Shown here piece after piece: positions 26,939 to 35,136 of a DNA stretch of 60,441 nt. Source of the stretch: Anaerocolumna jejuensis DSM 15929 (GTDB lineage Bacteria > Bacillota > Clostridia > Lachnospirales > Lachnospiraceae); the NCBI RefSeq assembly GCF_900142215.1, contig NZ_FRAC01000037.1:1-60441 (forward strand). The letters run 5' to 3'. The position numbers were made by a program, and so were the translations under genes. The notes under the pieces were generated by a model. That model searched no databases. It was given only the letters and a program-made list of their open reading frames with translations, and was not told the origin of the DNA. How positions within the stretch are numbered: the first letter of the stretch is position 1; the number at the start of each line of letters is the position of its first letter.

Positions 26939-27784
26939 ATGTTAAAAATAGGAACGCATTTATCGGTAGCAAGAGGGTATGAAAGAATGGGGAAGGATGC
27001 CCTGTCAATAGGAGCCAATACCCTGCAGTTTTTTGCCAGGAATCCAAGAGGGGCAAAAGCCAAGGCTGCTGATTATAATGATATGTCTAAATTCAAGGAA
27101 CTCCTGGAAGAGAATAACTTTGCTACCATCATGGCGCATGCTCCTTATACCATGAATGGCTGTTCTCCCAAGAGTCATCTTAGAGAGCTGTCTGCTCAGA
27201 TGTTTGCAGAAGACCTTGAACGGATGGAATTCTTCCCCGGGAATTTCTATAACTTTCACCCCGGAAGCCGATTGGGGCAGGAGGTCAGAGAAGCAACGGA
27301 ACAGATTGCAGACATGCTGAATCAGGTTATGTTTAAAGAGATGCATACGACAATCCTCTTGGAGACCATGTCGGGCAAAGGCAGTGAAATGGGGTGGCGC
27401 TTTGAGGAAATACAGGCCATTCTGGAACGTGTACACCTGCAGGACAAGGTTGGTGTCTGTATGGACGCCTGCCATATGTGGAATGCCGGATATGATATGG
27501 TTGGAGGACTTGATGAGGTTGTGGAGGAATTTGACCATATAATAGGACTTCACCGCTTAAAAGCCTTCCATCTGAATGACAGCATGGATGAAAAGGGAAA
27601 CCGTAAAGACAGGCATGCAAGGATTGGTATGGGGCGTATGGGAGCAGAGGCTGCCAAAGGCATTATAAACCATCCGAAATTAAAGGACCTGATATTTATA
27701 CTGGAAACTCCTGCGGACCTGGTCGGCCACAGGGATGAAATCGAGTTATTGAGGGACGCTTATAATTGGAAAGACCTGCCGTAA
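26939..27784 (+). CDS. nfo: Endonuclease IV (AP endonuclease)
   Basis: Cleaves DNA at abasic sites in base excision repair using a trinuclear zinc centre. The 281 aa match the Nfo family length. Visible motifs are NTLQFFARNPRG, YNFHPGSRLGQ, VCMDACHMWNAGYD and FHLNDSMDEKGNRKDRHARIG. The start is ATG 26939 with a weak AAGAGAGA. The open frame extends upstream to 26864, but nothing there looks like the family and there is no ribosome binding site. Confidence 0.93.
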   Translation: MLKIGTHLSVARGYERMGKDALSIGANTLQFFARNPRGAKAKAADYNDMSKFKELLEENNFATIMAHAPYTMNGCSPKSHLRELSAQMFAEDLERMEFFPGNFYNFHPGSRLGQEVREATEQIADMLNQVMFKEMHTTILLETMSGKGSEMGWRFEEIQAILERVHLQDKVGVCMDACHMWNAGYDMVGGLDEVVEEFDHIIGLHRLKAFHLNDSMDEKGNRKDRHARIGMGRMGAEAAKGIINHPKLKDLIFILETPADLVGHRDEIELLRDAYNWKDLP

Positions 27785-27798
27785 TCTTTATAATAACC

Positions 27799-27828
27799 TT
27801 GACAAGAGATGGAAATGTATTATATGAT
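27799..27828 (+). promoter_or_regulatory. Sigma-A promoter for prfC
   Basis: TTGACA (27799-27804), 18-bp spacer, TATGAT (27823-27828), 65 nt before the prfC start. Confidence 0.8.
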
Positions 27829-27892
27829 TAAGTAGTTTTGAGGCGGTTTCCGGTGAAGAACTGCCCGTACCATGGAAACTGGAGGAATTATT

Positions 27893-29482
27893 TTGGAAGA
27901 CTATACCAAGGAAATAAATAAAAGGCGGACCTTTGCCATCATATCCCATCCCGATGCCGGTAAAACCACATTGACGGAAAAGCTTCTGCTTTATGGAGGA
28001 GCCATCAATCTCGCAGGCTCCGTAAAGGGTAAGAAAACAGACAGGCATGCGGTGTCCGACTGGATGGAAATAGAAAAGCAGCGTGGTATTTCCGTAACCT
28101 CGTCTGTTATGCAGTTCAATTACGGTGATTATTGCATTAATATATTGGATACCCCCGGACATCAGGACTTCTCAGAGGATACCTACCGTACTCTTATGGC
28201 GGCGGATTCCGCTGTCATGGTAATTGATGCCTCCAAGGGTGTGGAAAACCAGACAAAGAAGCTGTTTAAGGTCTGTGTCATGAGAGGAATCCCCATCTTT
28301 ACCTTTATTAATAAGATGGATCGGGAAGCAAAGGATACCTTTGAATTACTGGATGATATTGAGACTGTTTTAGGAATTAAGACCTGTCCTATCAATTGGC
28401 CCATCGGCTCCGGAAAGAACTTTAAAGGAGTCTATGACAGGGATTCCAACCATATCCTGCGCTTTTTTGCCGCTAACAGCGGACAGAAGGAAGTGGATAC
28501 CATTGAGGTGACTTTAGGGGATGAAAGCCTTGATTCACTCATCGGTAAAGAAAACCACAGTATTTTAAATGAAGAAATAGAGCTTTTAGAGGGTGCCGGA
28601 AGTGAGTTTAACCTGGAGGAAGTAAGACAGGGAAAATTAACACCTGTTTTCTTTGGTTCTGCCCTTACGAACTTCGGTGTAAAGACCTTTTTAGAGCACT
28701 TTTTAAATATGACCACAACCCCCCTTCCCAGAAAATCATCAGAGGGGAATATTGACCCGGTAGAAAATGATTTTTCTGCCTTTGTTTTCAAAATTCAGGC
28801 CAATATGAATAAAGCCCACAGGGACAGGATTGCCTTTATGAGAATCTGCTCCGGCAAGTTTGAAGCCGGCATGGAAGTCAACCATGTACAGGGCGGCAAA
28901 AAGATAAGGCTTTCCCAACCCCAGCAGCTTATGGCGCAGGAAAGAAAGATTATTGAAGAAGCCTATGCGGGAGATATTATCGGTGTATTTGACCCCGGTA
29001 TTTTTTCAATTGGTGATACCCTCTGCTCTTCCGATAAGAAATTTGAATATGAAGGAATCCCCACCTTTTCACCGGAGCATTTTGCCAAGGTAAGACAGGT
29101 GGATACCATGAAGAGAAAGCAGTTCTTAAAAGGAGTTACCCAGATAGCTCAGGAAGGTGCTATTCAGATATTCCAGGAATATAATACGGGAATGGAAGAA
29201 ATTATTGTCGGCGTAGTCGGAGTACTTCAGTTTGATGTATTAAAGTTCAGGCTGGAATCTGAATATGGCGTGGAAATCCGCCTGGAGCCCCTTAGCTATG
29301 AGCACATCCGCTGGATTGAGAACAAGGGACTGGATGCCAGTAAGCTGAATGTCACCGCCGATACCAAGAAGGTAAAGGATTTAAAAGGCAATCCTCTGCT
29401 GCTCTTTACCCATAGCTGGAGTATCCAGACCGTACTTGACCGTAACAAGGAGCTAAGGCTGTCGGAATTCGGAAGAGATTAA
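27893..29482 (+). CDS. prfC: Peptide chain release factor 3
   Basis: GTPase that recycles RF1/RF2 from terminating ribosomes. I chose TTG 27893, 7 nt after GGAGG, giving 529 aa, the usual RF3 length; ATG 27872 precedes the ribosome binding site. G-motifs are SHPDAGKTT, the G2 region QRGISVTSSVMQF, DTPGHQDFSEDTYR and NKMDREAKD. The C-terminal domain III is complete. It has its own promoter and terminator. Confidence 0.95.
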   Translation: MEDYTKEINKRRTFAIISHPDAGKTTLTEKLLLYGGAINLAGSVKGKKTDRHAVSDWMEIEKQRGISVTSSVMQFNYGDYCINILDTPGHQDFSEDTYRTLMAADSAVMVIDASKGVENQTKKLFKVCVMRGIPIFTFINKMDREAKDTFELLDDIETVLGIKTCPINWPIGSGKNFKGVYDRDSNHILRFFAANSGQKEVDTIEVTLGDESLDSLIGKENHSILNEEIELLEGAGSEFNLEEVRQGKLTPVFFGSALTNFGVKTFLEHFLNMTTTPLPRKSSEGNIDPVENDFSAFVFKIQANMNKAHRDRIAFMRICSGKFEAGMEVNHVQGGKKIRLSQPQQLMAQERKIIEEAYAGDIIGVFDPGIFSIGDTLCSSDKKFEYEGIPTFSPEHFAKVRQVDTMKRKQFLKGVTQIAQEGAIQIFQEYNTGMEEIIVGVVGVLQFDVLKFRLESEYGVEIRLEPLSYEHIRWIENKGLDASKLNVTADTKKVKDLKGNPLLLFTHSWSIQTVLDRNKELRLSEFGRD

Positions 29483-29514
29483 TGACGGACAGAGTGTTAA
29501 TGGATAAAGCTTAA

Positions 29515-29562
29515 CAAAAAGCCTGCTTTGGCGTTATAACCGCTGAAAGCAGGCTTTTTGTA
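29515..29562. terminator. Terminator between prfC and the flavodoxin genes
   Basis: AAAAAGCCTGCTTT pairs with AAAGCAGGCTTTTT. A/T tracts on both sides allow use by both convergent units. Confidence 0.9.
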
Positions 29563-29582
29563 ATCTTCTGATCTATTAATTC

Positions 29583-30221
29583 TTAAAGTCTCTTTAAAAT
29601 ATCTTTCTTTTTCAGCCCATTAGTTTTAGCTGTTGCATTCCAAAAGAAATGGGTTCCGTTGAACTTCCACGCAAATCTTGGAAAGTTGGGACTGATGTAC
29701 ATTACTTCCCCGGTGCTGCGGGAATTTATGCTATCTGCCAGTTGCCTTAAGGCATTCCCTAAATTTTTTTGAGGGCCATGGCCAAGGGGTACTTTTTCGA
29801 TAAAATTCATCATTTCTCCGGCACCCAGGCCGATTCCCCTGCCAAACTGCAAGCCGGTGCGTAAACACCAGTTTTGAAGAATACTGATGGCAATGTGATT
29901 TTGCCGCCCTTCATAGAAGCCATTATTGATAATGGCATATACATAAATTGGGTTCTGACGCTCTGTTTTCATGTAATCTTCGAGAGCAGCAAGCATTCTG
30001 AACAAGTGGGAGGGGATAGCGTCTATATACAGCGGAAAGGCAAAAAGGAGTGTATCCATACTGCACAGCTCCCGGTATTGTTGGGCGGTTAAGGGGTTTT
30101 TGTTTATATTGTAATGGAATATTTCATTTTCGGAGCTTATCATGGATTCAATTTTTTGAAGAAGAAAAGAAGAAGTACCATTCTTTATCTTTGGGCTCCC
30201 GTTTATGACAGCAATTTTCAC
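29583..30221 (-). CDS. Flavodoxin-fold NAD(P)H oxidoreductase-like protein
   Basis: A 212-aa protein with a flavodoxin-like fold: N-terminal IAVINGSPKIKNGTSS (phosphate loop for FMN) and the LLFAFPLYIDAIPSHL strand-loop. It belongs to the broad NADPH-dependent FMN reductase/flavodoxin_2 group; the substrate is unknown. It is the last gene of a minus-strand operon and overlaps the stop of the preceding flavodoxin gene by 4 nt, so the two products may work together. Control by the adjacent TetR protein is likely. Confidence 0.75.
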   Translation of the reverse strand: MKIAVINGSPKIKNGTSSFLLQKIESMISSENEIFHYNINKNPLTAQQYRELCSMDTLLFAFPLYIDAIPSHLFRMLAALEDYMKTERQNPIYVYAIINNGFYEGRQNHIAISILQNWCLRTGLQFGRGIGLGAGEMMNFIEKVPLGHGPQKNLGNALRQLADSINSRSTGEVMYISPNFPRFAWKFNGTHFFWNATAKTNGLKKKDILKRL

Positions 30222-30721
30222 TTTAATTCCTCCTTTACCGATTGAAGATTATTATGGAAACAGACCTTGTTTCCGGTACAATGGAAATTGATGCTGTTAG
30301 CTTCCACCAATTCCCTTGCGGTATCCTGCTCCTTTTTCGTCAGATCATTTCCGTAAAAATGTACGGATAGAGGAAAGTGGTGTTCATAACGGGGTTTGTG
30401 GTGGGTTTCCCCGTTTTTATACATAAAGTAGGGAAGCAGGAAGGAAATGCTCCTGTCAAGAACATTGCGCACAAAGGGACTGTAGCTCCCATAAAGGCAC
30501 CTGCTGACAATGGTAAGTTCATCACATTTTGATAATAATTGCCCAAGGTCCCGGTAGTCATCCTTTAAAACACATTTCCCCGGTGTTTTGACCCAGCATC
30601 CAAAACAGCCGATACAATTTTTGATGGTACCGCTGTCGGATATGACAGTTGTGTCCGAAGCCAGTGTCAGACCAAGAGCCGTAAACTCCTGGGGGTCTAA
30701 ATCATGTATCAGTATTCTCAT
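30218..30721 (-). CDS. Iron-sulfur-flavoprotein-like reductase
   Basis: A 167-aa flavodoxin-like protein with a cysteine cluster near residues 36-50 (CIGCFGCWVKTPGKC) typical of small NADPH-dependent FMN reductases with C-x2-C-x2-C spacing. The cysteines may hold an Fe-S cluster or act in redox. The start is the ATG at 30721 after AAAGGAAAGG. It lies 15 nt downstream of tetR in the same operon. The physiological substrate is unknown; quinones or electrophiles are typical for such operons. Confidence 0.75.
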   Translation of the reverse strand: MRILIHDLDPQEFTALGLTLASDTTVISDSGTIKNCIGCFGCWVKTPGKCVLKDDYRDLGQLLSKCDELTIVSRCLYGSYSPFVRNVLDRSISFLLPYFMYKNGETHHKPRYEHHFPLSVHFYGNDLTKKEQDTARELVEANSINFHCTGNKVCFHNNLQSVKEELK

Positions 30722-30736
30722 AATATACCTTTCCTT

Positions 30737-31309
30737 TCACTTAATAATATTTATAAAAACCTGCTGCCAATCCCCGGAATATTGGATATTGCCGTTGGTG
30801 AGCAAGGCAACGATACCGTGAACCACCGACCAGAGGGAAGCCAGTTCTTTGGAATAGGTTTCTTTTGGAATTCCTCTTTTGTCAAACATTTTATAGGCTG
30901 TTGTTCGAAACAAAGCAAAGGGAGGGTAATCCTCCGGAGTCTCATAGTCAAGATTTATGAATATATCCGAATGATAATACAGGAACTGAAAGTACCGGGG
31001 GTTCTCTATGAAGAAGTCTATATAAGCCTGACCAATGGATAAGACCGCATTGGGACCGTCCTCTTTTCCGGCGACGGAGGCACGCAGTTTGTCCGTAAAC
31101 TGGCTCGATACATGTTCGCCCATGGCATTGAGCAGGTCATCTATGTCCTTGAAATGGCTGTAGGGTGCTGCATGGCTTACATTGCATTTGGCTGCGACCT
31201 TTCGCAGGGAAAAGCCCTTCAGGCCTTCCGTATTAATAATCTCAATACCGGCTTCGATAAGCTCAATTCGCAGGTTGCCGTGATGATATGGATATGGTTT
31301 TTCACTCAA
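30737..31309 (-). CDS. TetR/AcrR-family repressor
   Basis: A 190-aa regulator. The N-terminal HTH (GFSLRKVAAKCNVSHAAPYSHFKDIDDLL) is of the type linked to a WHG C-terminal ligand domain. The start is TTG 31309, 8 nt after AAAGGAG. It is the first gene of the operon with two flavin reductases. A perfect palindrome overlies the operon promoter (31331-31379), which strongly suggests autorepression. Confidence 0.9.
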   Translation of the reverse strand: MSEKPYPYHHGNLRIELIEAGIEIINTEGLKGFSLRKVAAKCNVSHAAPYSHFKDIDDLLNAMGEHVSSQFTDKLRASVAGKEDGPNAVLSIGQAYIDFFIENPRYFQFLYYHSDIFINLDYETPEDYPPFALFRTTAYKMFDKRGIPKETYSKELASLWSVVHGIVALLTNGNIQYSGDWQQVFINIIK

Positions 31310-31330
31310 TTTTAGTGCTCCTTTCTTACT

Positions 31331-31379
31331 ATCTTGACACTGTAAAGATTGTAACAGAGAATCTTTACAGTGTCAAGAT
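31331..31379 (-). promoter_or_regulatory. TetR operator palindrome with embedded promoter
   Basis: Two perfect 20-bp arms, ATCTTGACACTGTAAAGATT and its complement, are separated by 9 nt (31351-31359). On the minus strand, TTGACA (31376-31371), a 17-bp spacer and TACAAT (31353-31348) form a near-consensus promoter lying entirely inside the palindrome. A repressor bound here would occlude RNA polymerase. Confidence 0.9.
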
Positions 31380-31437
31380 ACAAATTCAGATTATCTTGGG
31401 AAATTCGAATTCTTTACAGGTAGGGGATTAAATATGA

Positions 31438-31540
31438 AATTGCAATCTGAAATTATTGGTATAATTTAATTATCTAAAAAAATCCACCCATTTTTACAAA
31501 AGATTATGTTCTTTGAAAGAAAGCTCCTTTCCGTTATAAT
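31438..31540 (+). promoter_or_regulatory. Candidate promoters of the sugar ABC operon
   Basis: In the 354-nt gap before the binding-protein gene, an extended -10 TGGTATAAT lies near 31458-31466. Further down, TTGAAA (31513-31518), a 16-bp spacer and TATAAT (31535-31540) form a second candidate. No ORF lies in the gap. Confidence 0.55.
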
Positions 31541-31663
31541 CGGTATTGTAAGTTGAATGCATTCAATACTCCGGTATTAAACGGGAATACCGGATACTCT
31601 GGCCGTCAGAGAATGTATTAAGCAACAAAGGGTATTAGGTGAAATAAGGAAGGAGATTAACTT

Positions 31664-33037
31664 ATGAGAAAGTCTGTAGCAATTATAATGGCGGGGATTA
31701 TGGCAATCTCTCTTGCAGCGTGCGGCAAAAGCAGTTCGCCTGCAGGTGATTCCACTGGTAATGCCGGAAAGGCAGATACAGGAGAAACAAAAACGGTAAA
31801 TATCACGGTACAATCCTGGCAGTATGCACTGGGCAACTATAAAGGGTACTCAAATGACGATGATTTAACAAAGGCAATTGCAGAAGCCTTTAATTCTTCC
31901 CATCCGGGAATATCGGCTAATGTTAAGATTATGAGACAGGAGGATCATTACAATTCTCTGAAGGTGGATTTTGCATCCGGTGACGCTCCCGATGTAATCG
32001 CGGTTGCTCCCGGAGCCGATCTGGAACAATACAAATCACAGCTGGAACCTTTGAATGACTATGCTTCCAAGGCTTGGGGCGATGACTGGACGAACAAGTT
32101 TACGGAAGCCTCCCTCTCGACCATCAAGCTTTCCGGCGATGGAATATATGCATTACCAAGTGCCATGAGTGCCTCCGGTACAATCTGGTACAATAATAAA
32201 ATGCTGCAGGAAAACGGCGTACAAAGCCTGCCTCAGACCTGGGAGGACCTGGCGAAAGATTCACAGACCTTACGAAAAGCCGGAAAAATTCCTTTGATGT
32301 TCGGCGGAAAAGACAACTGGCAGAATTATGACATGTTCATTACCATAATGGGTACTATCAATAAGGATTTGTGCAATGATATTTTCACATTAAACGGTGA
32401 CTGGAAGAGCAGTGATGTAGTAAAAGCCTTTGACTATTACCAGAAGCTTTTTAAGGATGGTATCGTTCAGGACGGAGCCATTTCCACGACACTTTACAAT
32501 GAAGGATATTCCCAGTGGAGGGATGACAACGGAAAATCTACCATACCAATGATTTTTAACGGCTCATGGGATTTAGGTTCTTTAAAACCAGATAATGCCT
32601 TTTATAAGGAATATTCCTCCAATGATATTAAAGTTTCAACCATGCCTTCTATTGAAGGAAAGGCAGGGGTAGTACTTACCGCACCAGATGTTGCCTGGGG
32701 CGTGAATGCAAACAGCTCCAACAAGGAAGCAGCCTGGGAATTTGTAAAATGGCTATGTTATGATATGCAGCAGGATGTAGTGAATGGACTTGGTTTCTTC
32801 AGCGTATTAAAGGATGCTCCTCAAATTACCGTTGATGTGGCAGATGATTACAAAGCGGCATATGACACGATTTCAAAGGCAGTTGCAAGTGATAATACCG
32901 TTGGCTATCGTAATTCCTTTTATACCAAGTTAAATGACGCCCTGTTTGACCAGCTTCAGCTTCTCGGAACAGGTACGATTACACCGGAAGCAGCTGCAAA
33001 AGCTATGGCAGAGGCAGCTGCAGGTATTACAAAATAA
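31664..33037 (+). CDS. Sugar ABC transporter substrate-binding lipoprotein
   Basis: A 457-aa family-1 extracellular solute-binding protein. The signal peptide ends in the lipobox SLAAC (Cys20), so it is anchored outside the membrane. After a Ser/Gly linker the mature part has GDAPDVIAVAPGADLEQY and WAWEFVKWL-type motifs (DVAWGVNANSSNKEAAWEFVKWLCYD) of sugar-binding proteins. The start is ATG 31664 after AAGGAAGGAG. An inverted repeat between it and the first permease (33068-33112) may raise the relative amount of binding protein. The sugar is unknown. Confidence 0.92.
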   Translation: MRKSVAIIMAGIMAISLAACGKSSSPAGDSTGNAGKADTGETKTVNITVQSWQYALGNYKGYSNDDDLTKAIAEAFNSSHPGISANVKIMRQEDHYNSLKVDFASGDAPDVIAVAPGADLEQYKSQLEPLNDYASKAWGDDWTNKFTEASLSTIKLSGDGIYALPSAMSASGTIWYNNKMLQENGVQSLPQTWEDLAKDSQTLRKAGKIPLMFGGKDNWQNYDMFITIMGTINKDLCNDIFTLNGDWKSSDVVKAFDYYQKLFKDGIVQDGAISTTLYNEGYSQWRDDNGKSTIPMIFNGSWDLGSLKPDNAFYKEYSSNDIKVSTMPSIEGKAGVVLTAPDVAWGVNANSSNKEAAWEFVKWLCYDMQQDVVNGLGFFSVLKDAPQITVDVADDYKAAYDTISKAVASDNTVGYRNSFYTKLNDALFDQLQLLGTGTITPEAAAKAMAEAAAGITK

Positions 33038-33065
33038 TCTGCAGGCATTTCATACTGGATAAAAG

Positions 33066-33118
33066 AAGGACTGCCGTACGGCGGGTTTCAAATTCCTTTG
33101 TACGGCAGTTCCTTTACA
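33066..33118 (+). terminator. Intra-operon hairpin between binding protein and permease
   Basis: GGACTGCCGTAC pairs with GTACGGCAGTTCC and is followed by a weak T-tract. It fits partial termination or mRNA stabilisation. Confidence 0.65.
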
Positions 33119-33167
33119 GTTAAGGTCTTGCAAAAAAGCTTATAGAAAATAGTAGGAGGCTTTCGGA

Positions 33168-34034
33168 ATGATTAATTTTAGAAAAAGTAAAAAGATAGGC
33201 TTTTTGCTGGTCTTGCCTTTGACTATATTTGTTTTGATTTATATGGTATATCCGGTTATTTATAATATAAAAATCAGTTTTTATGACTGGAACGGGATAG
33301 ACCCCGGTATGACATTTATAGGATTTAAAAATTATGCCCTCATGTTTAAAGATAAGGTTTTTTCTACAGTTGTAATCAACTTTGTACTCTTTGCCGTTTT
33401 TACAGTTTCCATACAGGCGATTCTTGGCTTTTTCCTGGCAGATATTTTTCAGAAAAAATATCTGGGAAGGGACATCACGAAAACGGTACTTTTTATGCCG
33501 GCCATGCTTTCCTCCATCATTATAGGACAGGTTTTTTTCCGGCTTTTAGACCCCAATATCGGCTATTTAAAGGATATACTGAGCTTCTTTGGCGTCAGTG
33601 CACCTTTATCCAATCCCCGTTTTGCCATTTGGACCATTATCATTATTAATATCTGGCAGTGGACAGGATACTCCATGACCTTGTATTTCGGCTCGATGGC
33701 AGGAATTTCAGAGGATCTGTATGAAGCGGCAAAAATTGACGGAGCTACCCACTTTCAGCTTCTAAGAAAAATCATATTGCCCATGCTAAGGGGAACGACC
33801 TACAATCTTACTATAATCGGGGTTATAGGAGCATTAAAGCAATACGACCTCGTTGTGTCATTGACGGGAGGCGGACCTGCTAATGCTACCCAGACCTTTG
33901 CGACATATTTATATAAAGCAGCATTTACCAACTATGAACAGGGATATGCATGTGCGGTAGCCGTGGTAATGTTTCTTATTGCGGGAGTTATAACCATGCT
34001 GCAGCTAAAGCTGTATAACTCTAAGATGGTTTAA
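33168..34034 (+). CDS. Sugar ABC transporter permease (MalF/UgpA type)
   Basis: A 288-aa membrane protein with six predicted segments and the ATPase-contact EAA loop (EAAKIDGATHFQLLRKIILPML, near residues 186-207). It pairs with the second permease (34213) and the lipoprotein (31664) in carbohydrate uptake. No ATPase gene is present in this operon, so it probably shares a general MsmK-type ATPase. The start is ATG 33168 after TAGGAGG. Confidence 0.92.
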   Translation: MINFRKSKKIGFLLVLPLTIFVLIYMVYPVIYNIKISFYDWNGIDPGMTFIGFKNYALMFKDKVFSTVVINFVLFAVFTVSIQAILGFFLADIFQKKYLGRDITKTVLFMPAMLSSIIIGQVFFRLLDPNIGYLKDILSFFGVSAPLSNPRFAIWTIIIINIWQWTGYSMTLYFGSMAGISEDLYEAAKIDGATHFQLLRKIILPMLRGTTYNLTIIGVIGALKQYDLVVSLTGGGPANATQTFATYLYKAAFTNYEQGYACAVAVVMFLIAGVITMLQLKLYNSKMV

Positions 34035-34049
34035 CAGGTAATGATTGGA

Positions 34050-34215
34050 AGAAAGGTTAGATTTAAAAATGTGTTTCATTTTTAAACTTACTATTTTAGC
34101 AGTATCGCAAGTGAACTTGCGATTTTGCATGGAGATTAGATTAAAAATACAATGCATTTAAATTTCAATTTAGCAGTATCGCAAGAAAGCTTGCGATATC
34201 AAGGGGGTCAGCATG
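34050..34215 (+). repeat. Two units of the palindromic repeat between permease genes
   Basis: Hairpins GCAGTATCGCAAGTGAACTTGCGAT (34099-34123) and TAGCAGTATCGCAAGAAAGCTTGCGATAT (34172-34200) recur about 73 bp apart. The second is followed by AAGGGGGTCAGCATGAAAAG, so the ribosome binding site and start codon of the next gene lie in the repeat tail. Confidence 0.8.
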
Positions 34216-35001
34216 AAAAGTTCTCGGGTAATTGGTAATTTAATAAAGCTTATCATATCTCTTATATGCGTCGGCATTATTCTTATGCCTCTGGGGATAC
34301 TGGTACGCGGCTCGCTTCAAGGAGGAGGTATCAGTAACTATACCGACATCCTTACAAGATATCACATCCATATTTACTTTACAAACAGTTTTATTATCAG
34401 TCTGTGCGCAGTTATTTTAGTGGTCCTCCTTGATATACTGGCTGGGTTTGCACTGTCCAAGCTGGATTTTCCCTTTAAGAATGCTATTTATATATTCCTT
34501 TTGTCCGCTTTGCTCCTGCCGGTTGCAGCTATTCTTGTACCGGTATTCCAGATTAATTCAAAGCTGGGGATATTAAATACTTATCTGGCTGTACTGGGAC
34601 CCTATATTGTGCTCATAGCACCCTTTAATTTATTGACTATAAAAAACGGTTTTGATTCACTGCCCAATACTGTTTTGGAAGCAGCCTTAATCGATGGCTG
34701 CGGTATTTTAAGAAGTATTTACAGGATTGCCATACCTATGTGCAAGCCTGCGATTATCATGGCAGTTATTTGGACTTTTCTTTCCAGCTGGAATGAATAT
34801 ATGATGGCTTTCGTCATGCTGAGAAAGGAAGCTATTATGACAATCACGGTCATACCGACTAAATTCCAGTCCATGTACGGAGGAAATGTCGGCATGCTGT
34901 ATGCAGCACTGTTTATTATCCTTATACCGAGTATTGTAATTTATCTGTTTTTACAGAAATTTATTGTCAATGGGCTGAATACCGGGGCAGTAAAAGAATA
35001 A
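34213..35001 (+). CDS. Sugar ABC transporter permease (MalG/UgpE type)
   Basis: A 262-aa permease with six predicted membrane segments and the EAA loop EAALIDGCGILRSIYRIAIPM. Partner of the permease at 33168. The start is ATG 34213 after AAGGGGGT. The gap before it is filled with dispersed palindromic repeats, so it may be translated from repeat-derived signals. Confidence 0.92.
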   Translation: MKSSRVIGNLIKLIISLICVGIILMPLGILVRGSLQGGGISNYTDILTRYHIHIYFTNSFIISLCAVILVVLLDILAGFALSKLDFPFKNAIYIFLLSALLLPVAAILVPVFQINSKLGILNTYLAVLGPYIVLIAPFNLLTIKNGFDSLPNTVLEAALIDGCGILRSIYRIAIPMCKPAIIMAVIWTFLSSWNEYMMAFVMLRKEAIMTITVIPTKFQSMYGGNVGMLYAALFIILIPSIVIYLFLQKFIVNGLNTGAVKE

Positions 35002-35035
35002 GAAGCTAGTCAGTAGAGTTGAAAGAAAATATCAA

Positions 35036-35136
35036 AAGAAAGGATGCCACAGCAGGATTCTTTCAACTGGTTTTATTGTGGCAGTATCGCAGACTGGTCT
35101 TTTGGCGGGCCTGCGGTATGCGATGGTGTAAACATG
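35036..35136 (+). repeat. Palindromic repeat copy at the ADP-ribosylglycohydrolase gene start
   Basis: GAAAGGATGCCA-n6-GATTCTTTCAAC (35038-35067) forms the first hairpin. GGCAGTATCGCAGAC (35080-35094) with GCGGTATGC (35113-35121) forms the second. The tail GATGGTGTAAACATG ends at the start codon. The first half matches the copy at thrS nearly base for base. Confidence 0.85.

Noticed and set aside
35044..35133. N-terminal extension of the ADP-ribosylglycohydrolase
   Set aside because: These 30 codons are the palindromic repeat; the family sequence begins after ATG 35134.
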